From the NCBI GenBank assembly GCA_947378555.1, contig CANCKM010000003.1:1-55467 (forward strand): a stretch of DNA of 55,467 bases, given 5' to 3'. The notes under the pieces are model-generated. The model worked only from the letters and a program-made list of their open reading frames with translations, ran no database searches and was not told the origin of the DNA. Below are positions 39,606 to 49,286 of this stretch, in pieces. Position 1 is the first letter of the stretch. Each line of letters begins with the position of its first letter. Position numbers and translations under genes: made by a program. This DNA is from Microbacteriaceae bacterium (GTDB lineage: Bacteria > Actinomycetota > Actinomycetes > Actinomycetales > Microbacteriaceae).

Positions 39606-40717
39606 GAATCTCGGTTTATGACCTTGAGCGCTAGCTCGCGCAGTTGTTGCTTCGCGCTTGGGTTCATGTCGATCAGGTCTAGAGCTGCCAGGCTCTCGTT
39701 GGCCAATTCGTCTATCATTCGCTCAGTTTTTGCAAGAGCTTGCGTTGAAACTATCGTTCGCTGAAGAAAACCGATTTGTTCGGCATCCAACTCTTTTGCC
39801 GTCAACAGCTCATCCACCACTTTGCCAACCGAGGTTGGCAGCGCTTCTCTGGTCAGGGCGATGAGCACCGTGCGTTTTCCCTCGCGCAAATCGTCACCAG
39901 CTGGCTTGCCGGTAACGCTCGGGTCGCCGAAGACTCCCAGAATGTCATCTCGCAGTTGGAAGGCCATTCCAAGGGGGATTCCGAACGCGCTGAGCGCTCG
40001 CAGCAGCCCAGGCTCTGCTCCTGCAAAAGCGGCGCCAATTAGCAGCGGGGCTTCAATGCTGTATTTGGCCGTCTTGTAGAGCATCACGCGATTGGCTCGG
40101 CCAACCGCCTCGCTCACCGGCCTCGTCATAGCGGCGTTTTCTTCAAGAACATCGAGATACTGACCGGCCATGACCTCAACCCGCATCCGGCTGAATTCGT
40201 CGCGACAGGCGGATTCGATTATCAGATTTGGTGACTGCAGAAGCGCGTGACCAAACAGTTCGCTACTCCAGCCAAGCATCAGGTCGCCGACGAGCACCGA
40301 ACCGGCCACCCCAAAGCGTTCGGGGCTGCCACCCCAACCAGATTTCTGATGCAGTGCCTCGAACCGTTTGTGAACCGATGGTGCACCGCGACGAGTGTCT
40401 GATTGATCTAGAAGGTCATCGTGAACCAGAGCGGCTGCATGGAACATTTCAAGTGCGGCGGCAATGCCCACCATCGATGCCGAGGATTTCGCCAACTGCT
40501 CCGGGTTCTGTTGGGGTTCTGCCACCGACAGGGTTCCGGCCCAGGCCCAGTAGCAGAAGAGCGCTCGGAATCGCTTACCTCCGGCTAATAGGCTTTGGGT
40601 GTAGTCGACAACTGTAGTTAGGTCCGGCGAGATTGCCGAAAACTCGTTTCTGCGTTCTTCGCAGAAATCTTCCAGTTGTTCCTGAACAAGTTGCAATAGG
40701 TTGGCTGTTTCACTCAC
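39602..40717 (-). CDS. Polyprenyl (geranylgeranyl-type) diphosphate synthase
   Basis: First Asp-rich motif VHDDLLDQSDTRRG and second FQLRDDILGVFGD; GGKRFRALF. Confidence 0.94.
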   Translation of the reverse strand: MSETANLLQLVQEQLEDFCEERRNEFSAISPDLTTVVDYTQSLLAGGKRFRALFCYWAWAGTLSVAEPQQNPEQLAKSSASMVGIAAALEMFHAAALVHDDLLDQSDTRRGAPSVHKRFEALHQKSGWGGSPERFGVAGSVLVGDLMLGWSSELFGHALLQSPNLIIESACRDEFSRMRVEVMAGQYLDVLEENAAMTRPVSEAVGRANRVMLYKTAKYSIEAPLLIGAAFAGAEPGLLRALSAFGIPLGMAFQLRDDILGVFGDPSVTGKPAGDDLREGKRTVLIALTREALPTSVGKVVDELLTAKELDAEQIGFLQRTIVSTQALAKTERMIDELANESLAALDLIDMNPSAKQQLRELALKVINRDS

Positions 40718-40783
40718 AGGGATAGCCTAATCGCCAGCGTCAAGTTAGAATTCGACTGCTGCATAACAATGTTGGAGGGATCA

Positions 40784-41143
40784 ATGGCACTGTCAGAGAG
40801 AGAACAGAAACTGCTTGACGAGCTCGAACGTGGGCTTTATGAATCGGACTCCAATTTTGCGAGTCGTGTTTCGCGTAAACCCAAGAGCAGCCCGGCCGCG
40901 CGCCTCGTCACGGGTGTCCTTTTGGCAATGATTGGCTTATCGGTGCTGGTGTTTTCAGTCGTAATTCAGTTTGTGGTTTTTGGGGTGGTCGGTTTCGCCT
41001 TCATGCTAGGTGGATTGGTTTTGGCGAGCACAAGCTGGTCAGGCCCTTCCCTTTCGGCCGAGAAGGTCGCAAAACCCCGTAAATCGGGAATCTCCTCAAA
41101 GAGCTTCTTTGAAGATCGCTGGGATAAACGCCAGGGGGGATAG
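40784..41143 (+). CDS. DUF3040 membrane protein
   Basis: MALSEREQKLLDELERGLYESDSNFASRV plus two hydrophobic helices; position between the polyprenyl synthase and mraZ. Confidence 0.85.
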   Translation: MALSEREQKLLDELERGLYESDSNFASRVSRKPKSSPAARLVTGVLLAMIGLSVLVFSVVIQFVVFGVVGFAFMLGGLVLASTSWSGPSLSAEKVAKPRKSGISSKSFFEDRWDKRQGG

Positions 41144-41166
41144 TCGCCCGTCTTTTTTCAAGTTTG

Positions 41167-41195
41167 AACCCGAATCCAGAGGATTCGGGTTTTTT
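41167..41195 (+). terminator. Rho-independent terminator after DUF3040
   Basis: AACCCGAATCC-AGA-GGATTCGGGTTTTTT. Confidence 0.92.
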
Positions 41196-41306
41196 CGTTA
41201 ATCGGTGATTAGCAAGAAATTCGCCCCATTTCCCTCCACCCGTGAATTCCTTGTGTTTATTGGGCTCTCAATCAGCTTTGCGCCAATTTATTCCCGCGCT
41301 CTAGAG

Positions 41307-41346
41307 TTTGTGGTGCAAAGTGGTGTAAAGTGGGGCAACATGGAAC
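41307..41346 (+). promoter_or_regulatory. Putative MraZ box (10-bp direct repeats) upstream of mraZ
   Basis: TTTGTGGTGC / AAAGTGGTGT / AAAGTGGGGC / AACATGGAAC at exact 10-bp spacing, 26 bp upstream of the mraZ ATG. Confidence 0.8.
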
Positions 41347-41371
41347 CGATGCGACGAGAAAGGGGATTGTG

Positions 41372-41800
41372 ATGCTAGGCACGCACTCACCCAAACTCGA
41401 CGAAAAGGGGCGTCTGATCCTTCCGGCCAAGTTCAGAGAAGAGTTGGCCAGTGGCGTCGTACTGACCCCGGGTCAAGATCGCTGCATCTACGTTTTCAGC
41501 CTCGCTGAGTTTGCGGCCATTCAAGAAAAGATTCGACAGGCCCCTCTGGCAAGCGCTGAAGCTAGGGCTTACACAAGGGTTTTCTTGTCCCAGGCCCACG
41601 ATGAGGTGCCAGACAAGCAGGGGAGAGTAACCATCCCCGCGACACTTCGAAACTTCGCCGGTCTCAGCAAAGAACTCGCCGTTGTTGGCATTGGTTCGCA
41701 TGCTGAAATTTGGGATGCAACCGCCTGGCAAACCTACCTCGCTGACAAAGAGCAAGCCTTCTCAGATTTGACCGAGGAGGTGATTCCCGGCCTCTTTTAG
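41372..41800 (+). CDS. mraZ: Transcriptional regulator MraZ
   Basis: [25 protein letters not shown]; second half [18 protein letters not shown]. Confidence 0.95.
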   Translation: MLGTHSPKLDEKGRLILPAKFREELASGVVLTPGQDRCIYVFSLAEFAAIQEKIRQAPLASAEARAYTRVFLSQAHDEVPDKQGRVTIPATLRNFAGLSKELAVVGIGSHAEIWDATAWQTYLADKEQAFSDLTEEVIPGLF

Positions 41801-41819
41801 TTTTGATGCCGGTAGCAAA

Positions 41820-42788
41820 TTGACAGATAAAAAACCAATTTCTGAACTACACGAGCCAGTGATGCTCGAACGCAGCCTGCAACTGCTTGGCCCGGCTCTC
41901 GAGCGCGACGGAGCGGTGCTAGTCGACTGCACTCTGGGTTTGGGCGGCCACAGCGAAGCCTTTCTCCGAGCCTTTCCCAAGCTCACTCTGGTTGGCATTG
42001 ATCGCGATCAAAACGCACTAAGGCTGGCGGCCGAGCGCCTCGAACCGTTTGCCGATCGAATCCATTTGGTTCACGCGGTATACGACGAAATCGCCGAGGT
42101 CCTCTACGACCTGAAAATAAACGCCGCCGATGCGATCTTGCTCGATTTGGGTGTTTCCTCGATGCAACTGGATGAGGCTGACAGAGGATTTGCCTATTCT
42201 TACGCCGCGCCACTCGACATGCGAATGGACGCGAGCAGCGGTAAAACTGCTGCCCAAATACTCGCGTCTTACCCCGAGGCGGAATTGGCTCGAATCTTCA
42301 AGGAATACGGCGAAGAGCGCTATGCCAAACCAATTGCTCGTGAAATTGTGGCACTCAGGGTTAAAGCGCCTTTCACCCTCAGCACCCAATTGGCCAGTCT
42401 GATTACCAAAATTGTTCCGTACATCCCGGGAAAATCCAGTGGTCACCCGGCCAAACGTGTATTCCAGGCACTCAGAATCGAAGTTAACGGAGAACTTGAG
42501 GTTCTTGCCGACACGATGCCAGCCGCGATATCCACTTTGGCCCTGCACGGTCGAATACTGGTGCTTTCCTATCACTCCCTGGAAGACAGAATCGTCAAGC
42601 GGGCCTTAGCCGCCGCTGCCAATTCATCGGCCCCAATTGAGCTTCCAATCGAGTTGCCTGAGCATGCCCCGACAATCAAACTTTTGGTTAAGGGAGCCGA
42701 GCAGGCCACCCCAGACGAGATTCTCAAGAATCCGCGGGCAGCCTCGGTGCGCTTGCGCGCCGCCGAGAAGATACGGCTTCCCAAATGA
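41820..42788 (+). CDS. rsmH: 16S rRNA (cytosine(1402)-N4)-methyltransferase RsmH
   Basis: HEPVMLERSLQLL, DCTLGLGGHSEAFL, LGVSSMQLDEADRGFAYSYAAPLDMRMD, SYHSLEDRIVK. Confidence 0.95.
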   Translation: MTDKKPISELHEPVMLERSLQLLGPALERDGAVLVDCTLGLGGHSEAFLRAFPKLTLVGIDRDQNALRLAAERLEPFADRIHLVHAVYDEIAEVLYDLKINAADAILLDLGVSSMQLDEADRGFAYSYAAPLDMRMDASSGKTAAQILASYPEAELARIFKEYGEERYAKPIAREIVALRVKAPFTLSTQLASLITKIVPYIPGKSSGHPAKRVFQALRIEVNGELEVLADTMPAAISTLALHGRILVLSYHSLEDRIVKRALAAAANSSAPIELPIELPEHAPTIKLLVKGAEQATPDEILKNPRAASVRLRAAEKIRLPK

Positions 42789-43444
42789 GCGCGAACCGAG
42801 CCATGAGAGCCGCAAATGCCCAACGCCTGCCGAGTCGCTTCGAGTCGATTCAGGTAGGGCTGCGTTCCGTACCGCTTTCCAATCGTCGCTCCCGCCCAGC
42901 TTCGGTAATCGTGGTGACGCTACTGATTGGTTTCATAGTCGTCCCGCTGCTCAGCTTGCAGTTGAACATTGCTACCGAGCAGGGCGTCTATGAGTTGGCC
43001 GGGCTCAAAGCTCAAAAGAAGGATTTGGCAATAACCTCACAAATCCTTGGCCAACAGCTTGATTCCCTCAGCTCGGATCAAAACCTTTCGAGTGCTGCGA
43101 CCCAACTGGGAATGGTCTCAAATACCAACCCGGTATTTTTGCGCATTGCCGACCAACGCATTTTTGGTCACCCAAAGGCTGCCACGGCAGCAGACGCGAC
43201 GCATTTGGGGTCGAATTTGGTTCCCAATGCTGCTCAAAACAAGCACACCAGGGTTGCTAACCTGCTGGCTCAAGAGGCCGCGGTCAAAGCCCAAATAATA
43301 GCCACTCGAAAAATCGCGGCCCTAAAATTGAGCACGGAAACTCAGCTTGCGCAAAAATCGGCCGGCAATCTTGCGAATGCCAAAAGACCAGCGCCGGTCG
43401 CGGTTAAAGTTGCCGACGGCATCCCAGCCTCACCCACAAATTAG
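42785..43444 (+). CDS. FtsL-like septum protein (single TM, coiled coil, long C-terminal tail)
   Basis: Basic N-terminus, one TM (VIVVTLLIGFIVVPLLSLQLNI), location between rsmH and ftsI. Confidence 0.65.
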   Translation: MSANRAMRAANAQRLPSRFESIQVGLRSVPLSNRRSRPASVIVVTLLIGFIVVPLLSLQLNIATEQGVYELAGLKAQKKDLAITSQILGQQLDSLSSDQNLSSAATQLGMVSNTNPVFLRIADQRIFGHPKAATAADATHLGSNLVPNAAQNKHTRVANLLAQEAAVKAQIIATRKIAALKLSTETQLAQKSAGNLANAKRPAPVAVKVADGIPASPTN

Positions 43445-43465
43445 TGAAGGTAATCGAGGTTTCTC

Positions 43466-45223
43466 ATGAAGGGTTTATTGCCTGGCAATCCCGACCGAAG
43501 ATTCCGTCGGGTGCGCGGTCTCGCGATCCTCGCCGTGGTTTTGATCCTGTGGCGACTCGTTGTGTATCAAGTGGTGGATGCTAACCAGCTAAAAGAGGAT
43601 TTGCAGGCCAAACTTTCTGAGACCCGAACGCTTCCGGCCATGCGTGGAAAGATTCTGGACTCGAAGGGCAGAGTGCTGGCAAAGACGGTTTTTGAATATG
43701 ACGTAAATGCCGCACCTGACATCGTGAATCCCTTTGTTCGGTTAAACGGAACAACTACCGTCGAAGTTTCAATTGCTCAGGCCGCTGCCGAGATTGCAGC
43801 GATTTTGAATATTCCGGCGAAGGTTGTGCTTGCCAAGATAACGGGAACCAGCAAGTACTCGAACATCATGAAAAAGGTTGACGCCGAGCGCTATCGCAGG
43901 TTGCAGGCTTTAGAAATACCATGGCTTTTTTACGATTCCTTGCCTCGGCGCATTTACCCGAGTGGCGCGGTTGCCGGCAACTTGCTTGGCTTTGTTGGCG
44001 TCGACGGCAGCGCCCTTGCCGGCATAGAGCGAACCATGAACTCTTGTTTGACCGGCGTGGATGGCAAAGAGTCCTATGAAAAAGGCGTCGACGGCATCAA
44101 GATTCCGGCAAGCGTTCAGACCACCCAAGCCGCTCGCGATGGCTCCGATGTGGTTTTGAGTATCGATTCCGACCTTCAGTATTACGCCCAGCAGGTTATG
44201 GCCAAGTACGTTCGGGATGAGAGAGCGGATTGGGGCAGCGCCGTAGTCGTTGAGGTTAAGACCGGAAAAATATTGGCAGCTGCCGAAGCGCCAACGGTTG
44301 ATCCCAATGTTTTTTGGAAAGCCAAGGCCGAAGATCGTAAATCACGCATATTCCAGGTCACCTTCGAGCCTGGATCGACGCTAAAAACCGTGGCCGCCGC
44401 AACCGCCGTTGACTCTGGGTATGCAACGCCTTCAACCAAGGTTCGCGCTCCTTATCGCCTAAAGGTGACCAACCAGGACTGGATTCAAGACAGTCACGTG
44501 CACCCCACCGAACACTTGACGCTAACGGGAGTCCTGAAGGAATCGTCAAACACCGGCATTTCGCTGATTGCCGGTCAGGTTCCGCTAGCCACGCGTTTCG
44601 CATATCTCAAACGATTTGGGCTGGGTGAACGCACCGCGGTGAACTTTGAGGGCGAGAGCGGCGGAATCCTGGGCAACTACAAGAGCTGGGATGCCCTAAC
44701 CGCAAATAACTCGATGTTTGGCCAGGGCATTTCGGTTACTCCGATTCAAACGGCCTTTTTCTACCAAACGGTTGCAAACCAAGGTTTGAGATTGCCACCG
44801 CGCTTGGTGATGGGCTGTCAGGGTTCCGACTCAAAATTGGTGTCAACCGTTGTCCCGCAACCAACCCGAGTCATTTCCAAGCAGGCTGCTCGATCGACGG
44901 TTGACATGCTCGAGAAGGTCGTTGAACAGGGTGGCATTGGCCGCACGGCTGGCGTTGCCGGTTACCGAATTGCCGGAAAATCTGGAACCGCTCAAATCAA
45001 AGACGGCGATGGATACGGTTCCCGCTACGCGATTTCCTTCATCGGAATGGCACCGGCTAATGATCCCGAATATGTGCTGGCCGTGACCATTTACAAGCCT
45101 CGAACCGTGAGCAACTCGATTGGTGCAACGCCGCCGTTTAAAGCCATCATGGAACAACTGCTTAGAATGTATCGAGTGCCACCTTCGACCACCAAGTCCA
45201 TAAAGATTGCTACCAACTGGTAA
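43466..45223 (+). CDS. ftsI: Peptidoglycan D,D-transpeptidase FtsI (class B PBP)
   Basis: Penicillin-binding motifs GSTLK, SSN and KSGTAQ; MRGKILDSKGRVLAKT. Confidence 0.94.
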   Translation: MKGLLPGNPDRRFRRVRGLAILAVVLILWRLVVYQVVDANQLKEDLQAKLSETRTLPAMRGKILDSKGRVLAKTVFEYDVNAAPDIVNPFVRLNGTTTVEVSIAQAAAEIAAILNIPAKVVLAKITGTSKYSNIMKKVDAERYRRLQALEIPWLFYDSLPRRIYPSGAVAGNLLGFVGVDGSALAGIERTMNSCLTGVDGKESYEKGVDGIKIPASVQTTQAARDGSDVVLSIDSDLQYYAQQVMAKYVRDERADWGSAVVVEVKTGKILAAAEAPTVDPNVFWKAKAEDRKSRIFQVTFEPGSTLKTVAAATAVDSGYATPSTKVRAPYRLKVTNQDWIQDSHVHPTEHLTLTGVLKESSNTGISLIAGQVPLATRFAYLKRFGLGERTAVNFEGESGGILGNYKSWDALTANNSMFGQGISVTPIQTAFFYQTVANQGLRLPPRLVMGCQGSDSKLVSTVVPQPTRVISKQAARSTVDMLEKVVEQGGIGRTAGVAGYRIAGKSGTAQIKDGDGYGSRYAISFIGMAPANDPEYVLAVTIYKPRTVSNSIGATPPFKAIMEQLLRMYRVPPSTTKSIKIATNW

Positions 45224-45227
45224 GGCT

Positions 45228-46793
45228 ATGAACGAGCAAATTCCTCCTATTCTTAGGCCCGAGCGGGTTCAGCCAATCTCACTTGGCGAGCTAAAGCTGC
45301 GCTTTGGTTTGTCTTGGGCTACCGAAATAGTGCCTGCTGCGAGCGAACCAAGTTCCAAGGTGCGGGTCAGTGGAATCAGCATGAATACCGCCGACCTCAG
45401 GCCGGGCGACCTATTTGTTGCAATGCCTGGGCTCAAGACCCACGGGGCGCGCTTCGTCAATAAGGCAGTCTCATACGGGGCCGTTGCGGTTATCACCGAC
45501 CAAGCCGGTGTCGAACTCCTCGATGGGGTTTCCGTGCCCGTTTTAGTTCTAGAGAACCCTCGAGCTCAACTCGGTGACCTAGCCGCTTTCGTCTACGGCA
45601 ACGTTGCCGGCAACCTTCCAAAACTTTTTGCTACCACCGGCACCAATGGTAAAACCTCAACCTCGTATTTTCTTGAGGGAATCCTTCGTCAGATTGGCGA
45701 GGTCACCGGTCTCACCTCGACGGCCGAGAGGCACATAGCCGGCGAGGTCATCGTGAGTCGCTTGACGACGCCGGAGTCGACTGAAATGCAGGCCCTGATT
45801 GCGCGAATGCGAGAGCGAGGCGTTACCTCGGTTGCAATCGAGGTCTCTGCCCAAGCTCTAACCCAACTGCGTGTTGATGGCATGGTCTTTGATGTGGTTG
45901 GGTTCACAAACCTCAGCCACGATCACCTAGATGATTACCCTGACCTTGCAACCTATCTGCAAGCCAAGGCCCAACTCTTCACAGCCAAGCGTGCGAAGCG
46001 CGGCGTGGTCAGTCTGGATTCAAAATACGGTTCCGAACTTCTTGAAATTAGCCAGATTCCGACCGTCACGATTTCCAGCCATTCGGCAACCAAAGCAGAC
46101 TGGAACCTCACTGTGACCAGTGAAGAGCCTGGGAAAACCGCTTTTCGATTGGTCGGTCCAAATCAGGAACTAATCGAATCCTCGGTGTCAATCCTCGGAG
46201 CCCACATGGCGGCCAATGCCGGCCTGGCTATCGTGATGCTCATCGAGGCGGGATTCGAGTGGCACCTCATCGCTCAAAGAATTGTAAACGGAATTGTCGC
46301 CTTTTTACCCGGTCGAACCGAACTGGTTTCTGCCGCTGGTTCACCAAGCGTTTACGTTGATTTTGGTCACAGCCCCGATGCCTTCTTGAACACCCTGGCA
46401 GCAGTTCGCAAGGTCACCGCTGGGCGGGTCATCATGGTCTTTGGGGCCGACGGTGATCGGGATCCTTCGAAGCGTGAAGCGATGGCTCGGGTTGCCGCAA
46501 GCGGTTCTGACATCTTGGTAATCACCGATCATCATCCACGGTTTGAGGATCCGGCTTCGATTCGAGCCGTTCTAATAAGCGCGGCACGGCAGGCCAAGCC
46601 CGAAATGGAACTTTACGAGGTTAGCCCACCCGAGCAGGCAATCCGCAAGGCCGTATCGCTTGCAAAATCCGAGGACGCCATTCTCTGGGCAGGTCCGGGT
46701 CATCAGGATTATCGTGACATCCGCGGGGTCCGAACTCCCTACTCGGCCAGACAAGAGGCCAGGGACGCGCTCAAAGAATTCGGTTGGCAATGA
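45228..46793 (+). CDS. murE: UDP-N-acetylmuramoyl-L-alanyl-D-glutamate ligase MurE
   Basis: ATTGTNGKTSTSYFLEGIL, GFTNLSHDHLDDY, FGADGDRDPSKREAM, TDHHPRFEDP. Confidence 0.93.
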   Translation: MNEQIPPILRPERVQPISLGELKLRFGLSWATEIVPAASEPSSKVRVSGISMNTADLRPGDLFVAMPGLKTHGARFVNKAVSYGAVAVITDQAGVELLDGVSVPVLVLENPRAQLGDLAAFVYGNVAGNLPKLFATTGTNGKTSTSYFLEGILRQIGEVTGLTSTAERHIAGEVIVSRLTTPESTEMQALIARMRERGVTSVAIEVSAQALTQLRVDGMVFDVVGFTNLSHDHLDDYPDLATYLQAKAQLFTAKRAKRGVVSLDSKYGSELLEISQIPTVTISSHSATKADWNLTVTSEEPGKTAFRLVGPNQELIESSVSILGAHMAANAGLAIVMLIEAGFEWHLIAQRIVNGIVAFLPGRTELVSAAGSPSVYVDFGHSPDAFLNTLAAVRKVTAGRVIMVFGADGDRDPSKREAMARVAASGSDILVITDHHPRFEDPASIRAVLISAARQAKPEMELYEVSPPEQAIRKAVSLAKSEDAILWAGPGHQDYRDIRGVRTPYSARQEARDALKEFGWQ

Positions 46794-48190
46794 TAAACCT
46801 GACTCTCACGGACATTGCTTCGGCCATCGGCGGTCGAATCGAGGGAAATCCGGTGGTTTCAATCACAGGATCGGTGGAAACCGATTCAAGATTGGTTGGT
46901 GCCGGGTCGCTCTTTTTTGCTAAGCCGGGCGAGTTTGATGATGGCCACGACTACGTTCTGAATGCCCAGCGGGCCGGGGCAGTAGCCGTTGTGGTCGAGC
47001 GTGTGGTTAGCGGTGTTGACATTCCGCAGCTGGTGGTTGCAAACTCCGTCTCGGCTTTGGGCTTGTTAGCCAAGCACGTTCTGAAAACGGTCAGAAATCG
47101 CGGTGGCCTCAAGGTTGTTGCAATCACCGGATCCAACGGTAAAACCACTACCAAAAACATGCTCGGGCAGATTCTTGGTGCGGTCGGCCAAATCGTTTCC
47201 CCCATCGAGTCATACAACAACGAGGTTGGTGCCCCAATCTCGATTCTCAAAGTAGATTTTGACACCGACTTTTTGATAGCCGAGGTCGGTGCCGGTGGAC
47301 CCGGAAGCGTTCGATACCTGGCTCAAATAATCGAACCCGACATCGCCGTTATCTTGAAGGTCGGCATGGCTCATGCCGGTGAGTTTGGGGGAATCGAAAA
47401 TACGGCCAAGATCAAATCCGAGCTCGTCGAGGTTTTGGGTTCTGAAGATCGCCTGCTGCTAAATGCAGACGATGGATACGTTCGTGCCATGGCAGACGGC
47501 ACCGCGGCAGAAATCACCTGGTTTGGTTCGGCAGGCGACGCAAACTACCGTGCCAGTAACTATTCGCTCAGCATCGAAGGCACCGGTTTTGATTTGCACT
47601 GGCCCGATGGTCAAACCAATCACCTCACCTTGAAGATCCTTGGTGAGCATCACGTAATGAATGCTTTGGCAAGTGCCGCCGCCGCAGATCTTCTTGGGGT
47701 GAACCGGCAAACCATCATTTCCAGGCTCGAGCAAATGGAGATTGCCGAGCGCTGGCGAATGCAGTTGCTTCAGCGCGAAGACGGCGTGAGCATCATCAAT
47801 GACGCCTATAACGCGAGCCCCGACTCGATGAAGGCGGCCTTGCAAACCCTAGCCCAGCTAGGTCGCTCCGGCCGCAGAACAGTCGCGGTTTTAGGTGAGA
47901 TGGCAGAGCTTGGAGAATTTTCGGCAGCCGAGCACGACACGATTGGAAGAATCGTGGTTCGCCTCAACATCAAGCAACTCATCGTCATTGGAGCCGCCGC
48001 CAAACTTATTCACATGGGCGCATCGCAGGAAGGATCCTGGGATGGCGAATCGAAATTCTTTGAGTCGATAGCCGAAGCTGAGGACTATCTTCGTGGGATG
48101 CTTGAACCGGCAGACATTGTGCTGGTGAAATCTTCGAAGTCAGCGAATCTTAGACAGCTGGGCGACAAGCTAATGGAGGCAAGTTTTTGA
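46784..48190 (+). CDS. murF: UDP-N-acetylmuramoyl-tripeptide-D-alanyl-D-alanine ligase
   Basis: [49 protein letters not shown]. Confidence 0.95.
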   Translation: MAMINLTLTDIASAIGGRIEGNPVVSITGSVETDSRLVGAGSLFFAKPGEFDDGHDYVLNAQRAGAVAVVVERVVSGVDIPQLVVANSVSALGLLAKHVLKTVRNRGGLKVVAITGSNGKTTTKNMLGQILGAVGQIVSPIESYNNEVGAPISILKVDFDTDFLIAEVGAGGPGSVRYLAQIIEPDIAVILKVGMAHAGEFGGIENTAKIKSELVEVLGSEDRLLLNADDGYVRAMADGTAAEITWFGSAGDANYRASNYSLSIEGTGFDLHWPDGQTNHLTLKILGEHHVMNALASAAAADLLGVNRQTIISRLEQMEIAERWRMQLLQREDGVSIINDAYNASPDSMKAALQTLAQLGRSGRRTVAVLGEMAELGEFSAAEHDTIGRIVVRLNIKQLIVIGAAAKLIHMGASQEGSWDGESKFFESIAEAEDYLRGMLEPADIVLVKSSKSANLRQLGDKLMEASF

Positions 48191-49275
48191 GAGCTTTAAT
48201 GCTGGCCGGTGCCTTGGCCATGGCGATAACTCTATTTCTGACTCCGGCTTTCATTTGGCTGTTCAAGCGCGTCGGTTGGGGCCAGTTCATTCGAGCCGAT
48301 GGCCCGCAATCGCATCACACCAAGCGTGGAACGCCAACTATGGGTGGCATCGTAATAATTATTGCCACCTTGTCGGGCTACTTTTTCGGCAAGGCCCTAA
48401 ATCTTGAAACTCCAAGCATTTCGGCACTTCTGGTGCTCTTCATGATGGTCGGTCTCGGGTTTGTTGGATTTATCGATGATTTCATCAAGACTCACCGTCG
48501 CCGAAGCCTCGGATTGTCTGGCTGGGCAAAAATTCTAGGCCAGGGCATTGTGTCGGTGGCCTTTGCGCTTCTTGCCCTGCAGTTTCCGAACGCGAAGGGC
48601 CTCACCCCGGCAAGCACCCAGATCTCGCTTTTTCGCGACATAAAGGGCCTTGACTTCGCAGTTTTTGGAACCATTGCCGGTTTGATTTTGTTCGTGATCT
48701 GGATTTACTTTCTGGTTGCGTCCGCCTCGAACGGAGTCAACATAGCCGACGGCCTCGACGGTCTGGCCACCGGATCTTCGGTCATGGCCATCGGCGCCTT
48801 CGCCATCATTGGCTTCTGGAAGTTCAATCAGGCATGTGCCCCACTCATGGAAAACGCCAGCAGTTGCTATGAAACCCGAGACCCGCTAGATCTCGCAGTG
48901 GTGGCCTCGGCCATCGTTGGGGCTCTCGCCGGGTTCCTTTGGTGGAATACCTCTCCGGCTCAGATTTATATGGGGGATACCGGATCCCTTGGTCTTGGCG
49001 GTGCTTTGGCGGCGCTAGCCATCCTGTCTCGAACCGAACTGCTTCTGATTCCAATCGGTGGCCTGTTCGTTGTGGTTACCGGCTCGGTCATCCTGCAACG
49101 TCTCTACTTCAAAATCACCAAGGGAAAAAGAATATTTCTCATGAGCCCACTGCACCATCACTTTGAGCTTAAGGGCTGGCCCGAAGTGACCATTGTGGTT
49201 CGTTTTTGGATTATCGCCGGCCTCGGGGTGCTCGGCGGAATCGGTCTTTTCTACCTCGAGTGGATTAGCGGCTGA
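48187..49275 (+). CDS. mraY: Phospho-N-acetylmuramoyl-pentapeptide-transferase
   Basis: [63 protein letters not shown]. Confidence 0.96.
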   Translation: MRALMLAGALAMAITLFLTPAFIWLFKRVGWGQFIRADGPQSHHTKRGTPTMGGIVIIIATLSGYFFGKALNLETPSISALLVLFMMVGLGFVGFIDDFIKTHRRRSLGLSGWAKILGQGIVSVAFALLALQFPNAKGLTPASTQISLFRDIKGLDFAVFGTIAGLILFVIWIYFLVASASNGVNIADGLDGLATGSSVMAIGAFAIIGFWKFNQACAPLMENASSCYETRDPLDLAVVASAIVGALAGFLWWNTSPAQIYMGDTGSLGLGGALAALAILSRTELLLIPIGGLFVVVTGSVILQRLYFKITKGKRIFLMSPLHHHFELKGWPEVTIVVRFWIIAGLGVLGGIGLFYLEWISG

Positions 49276-49286
49276 GGAGTTCAGGA

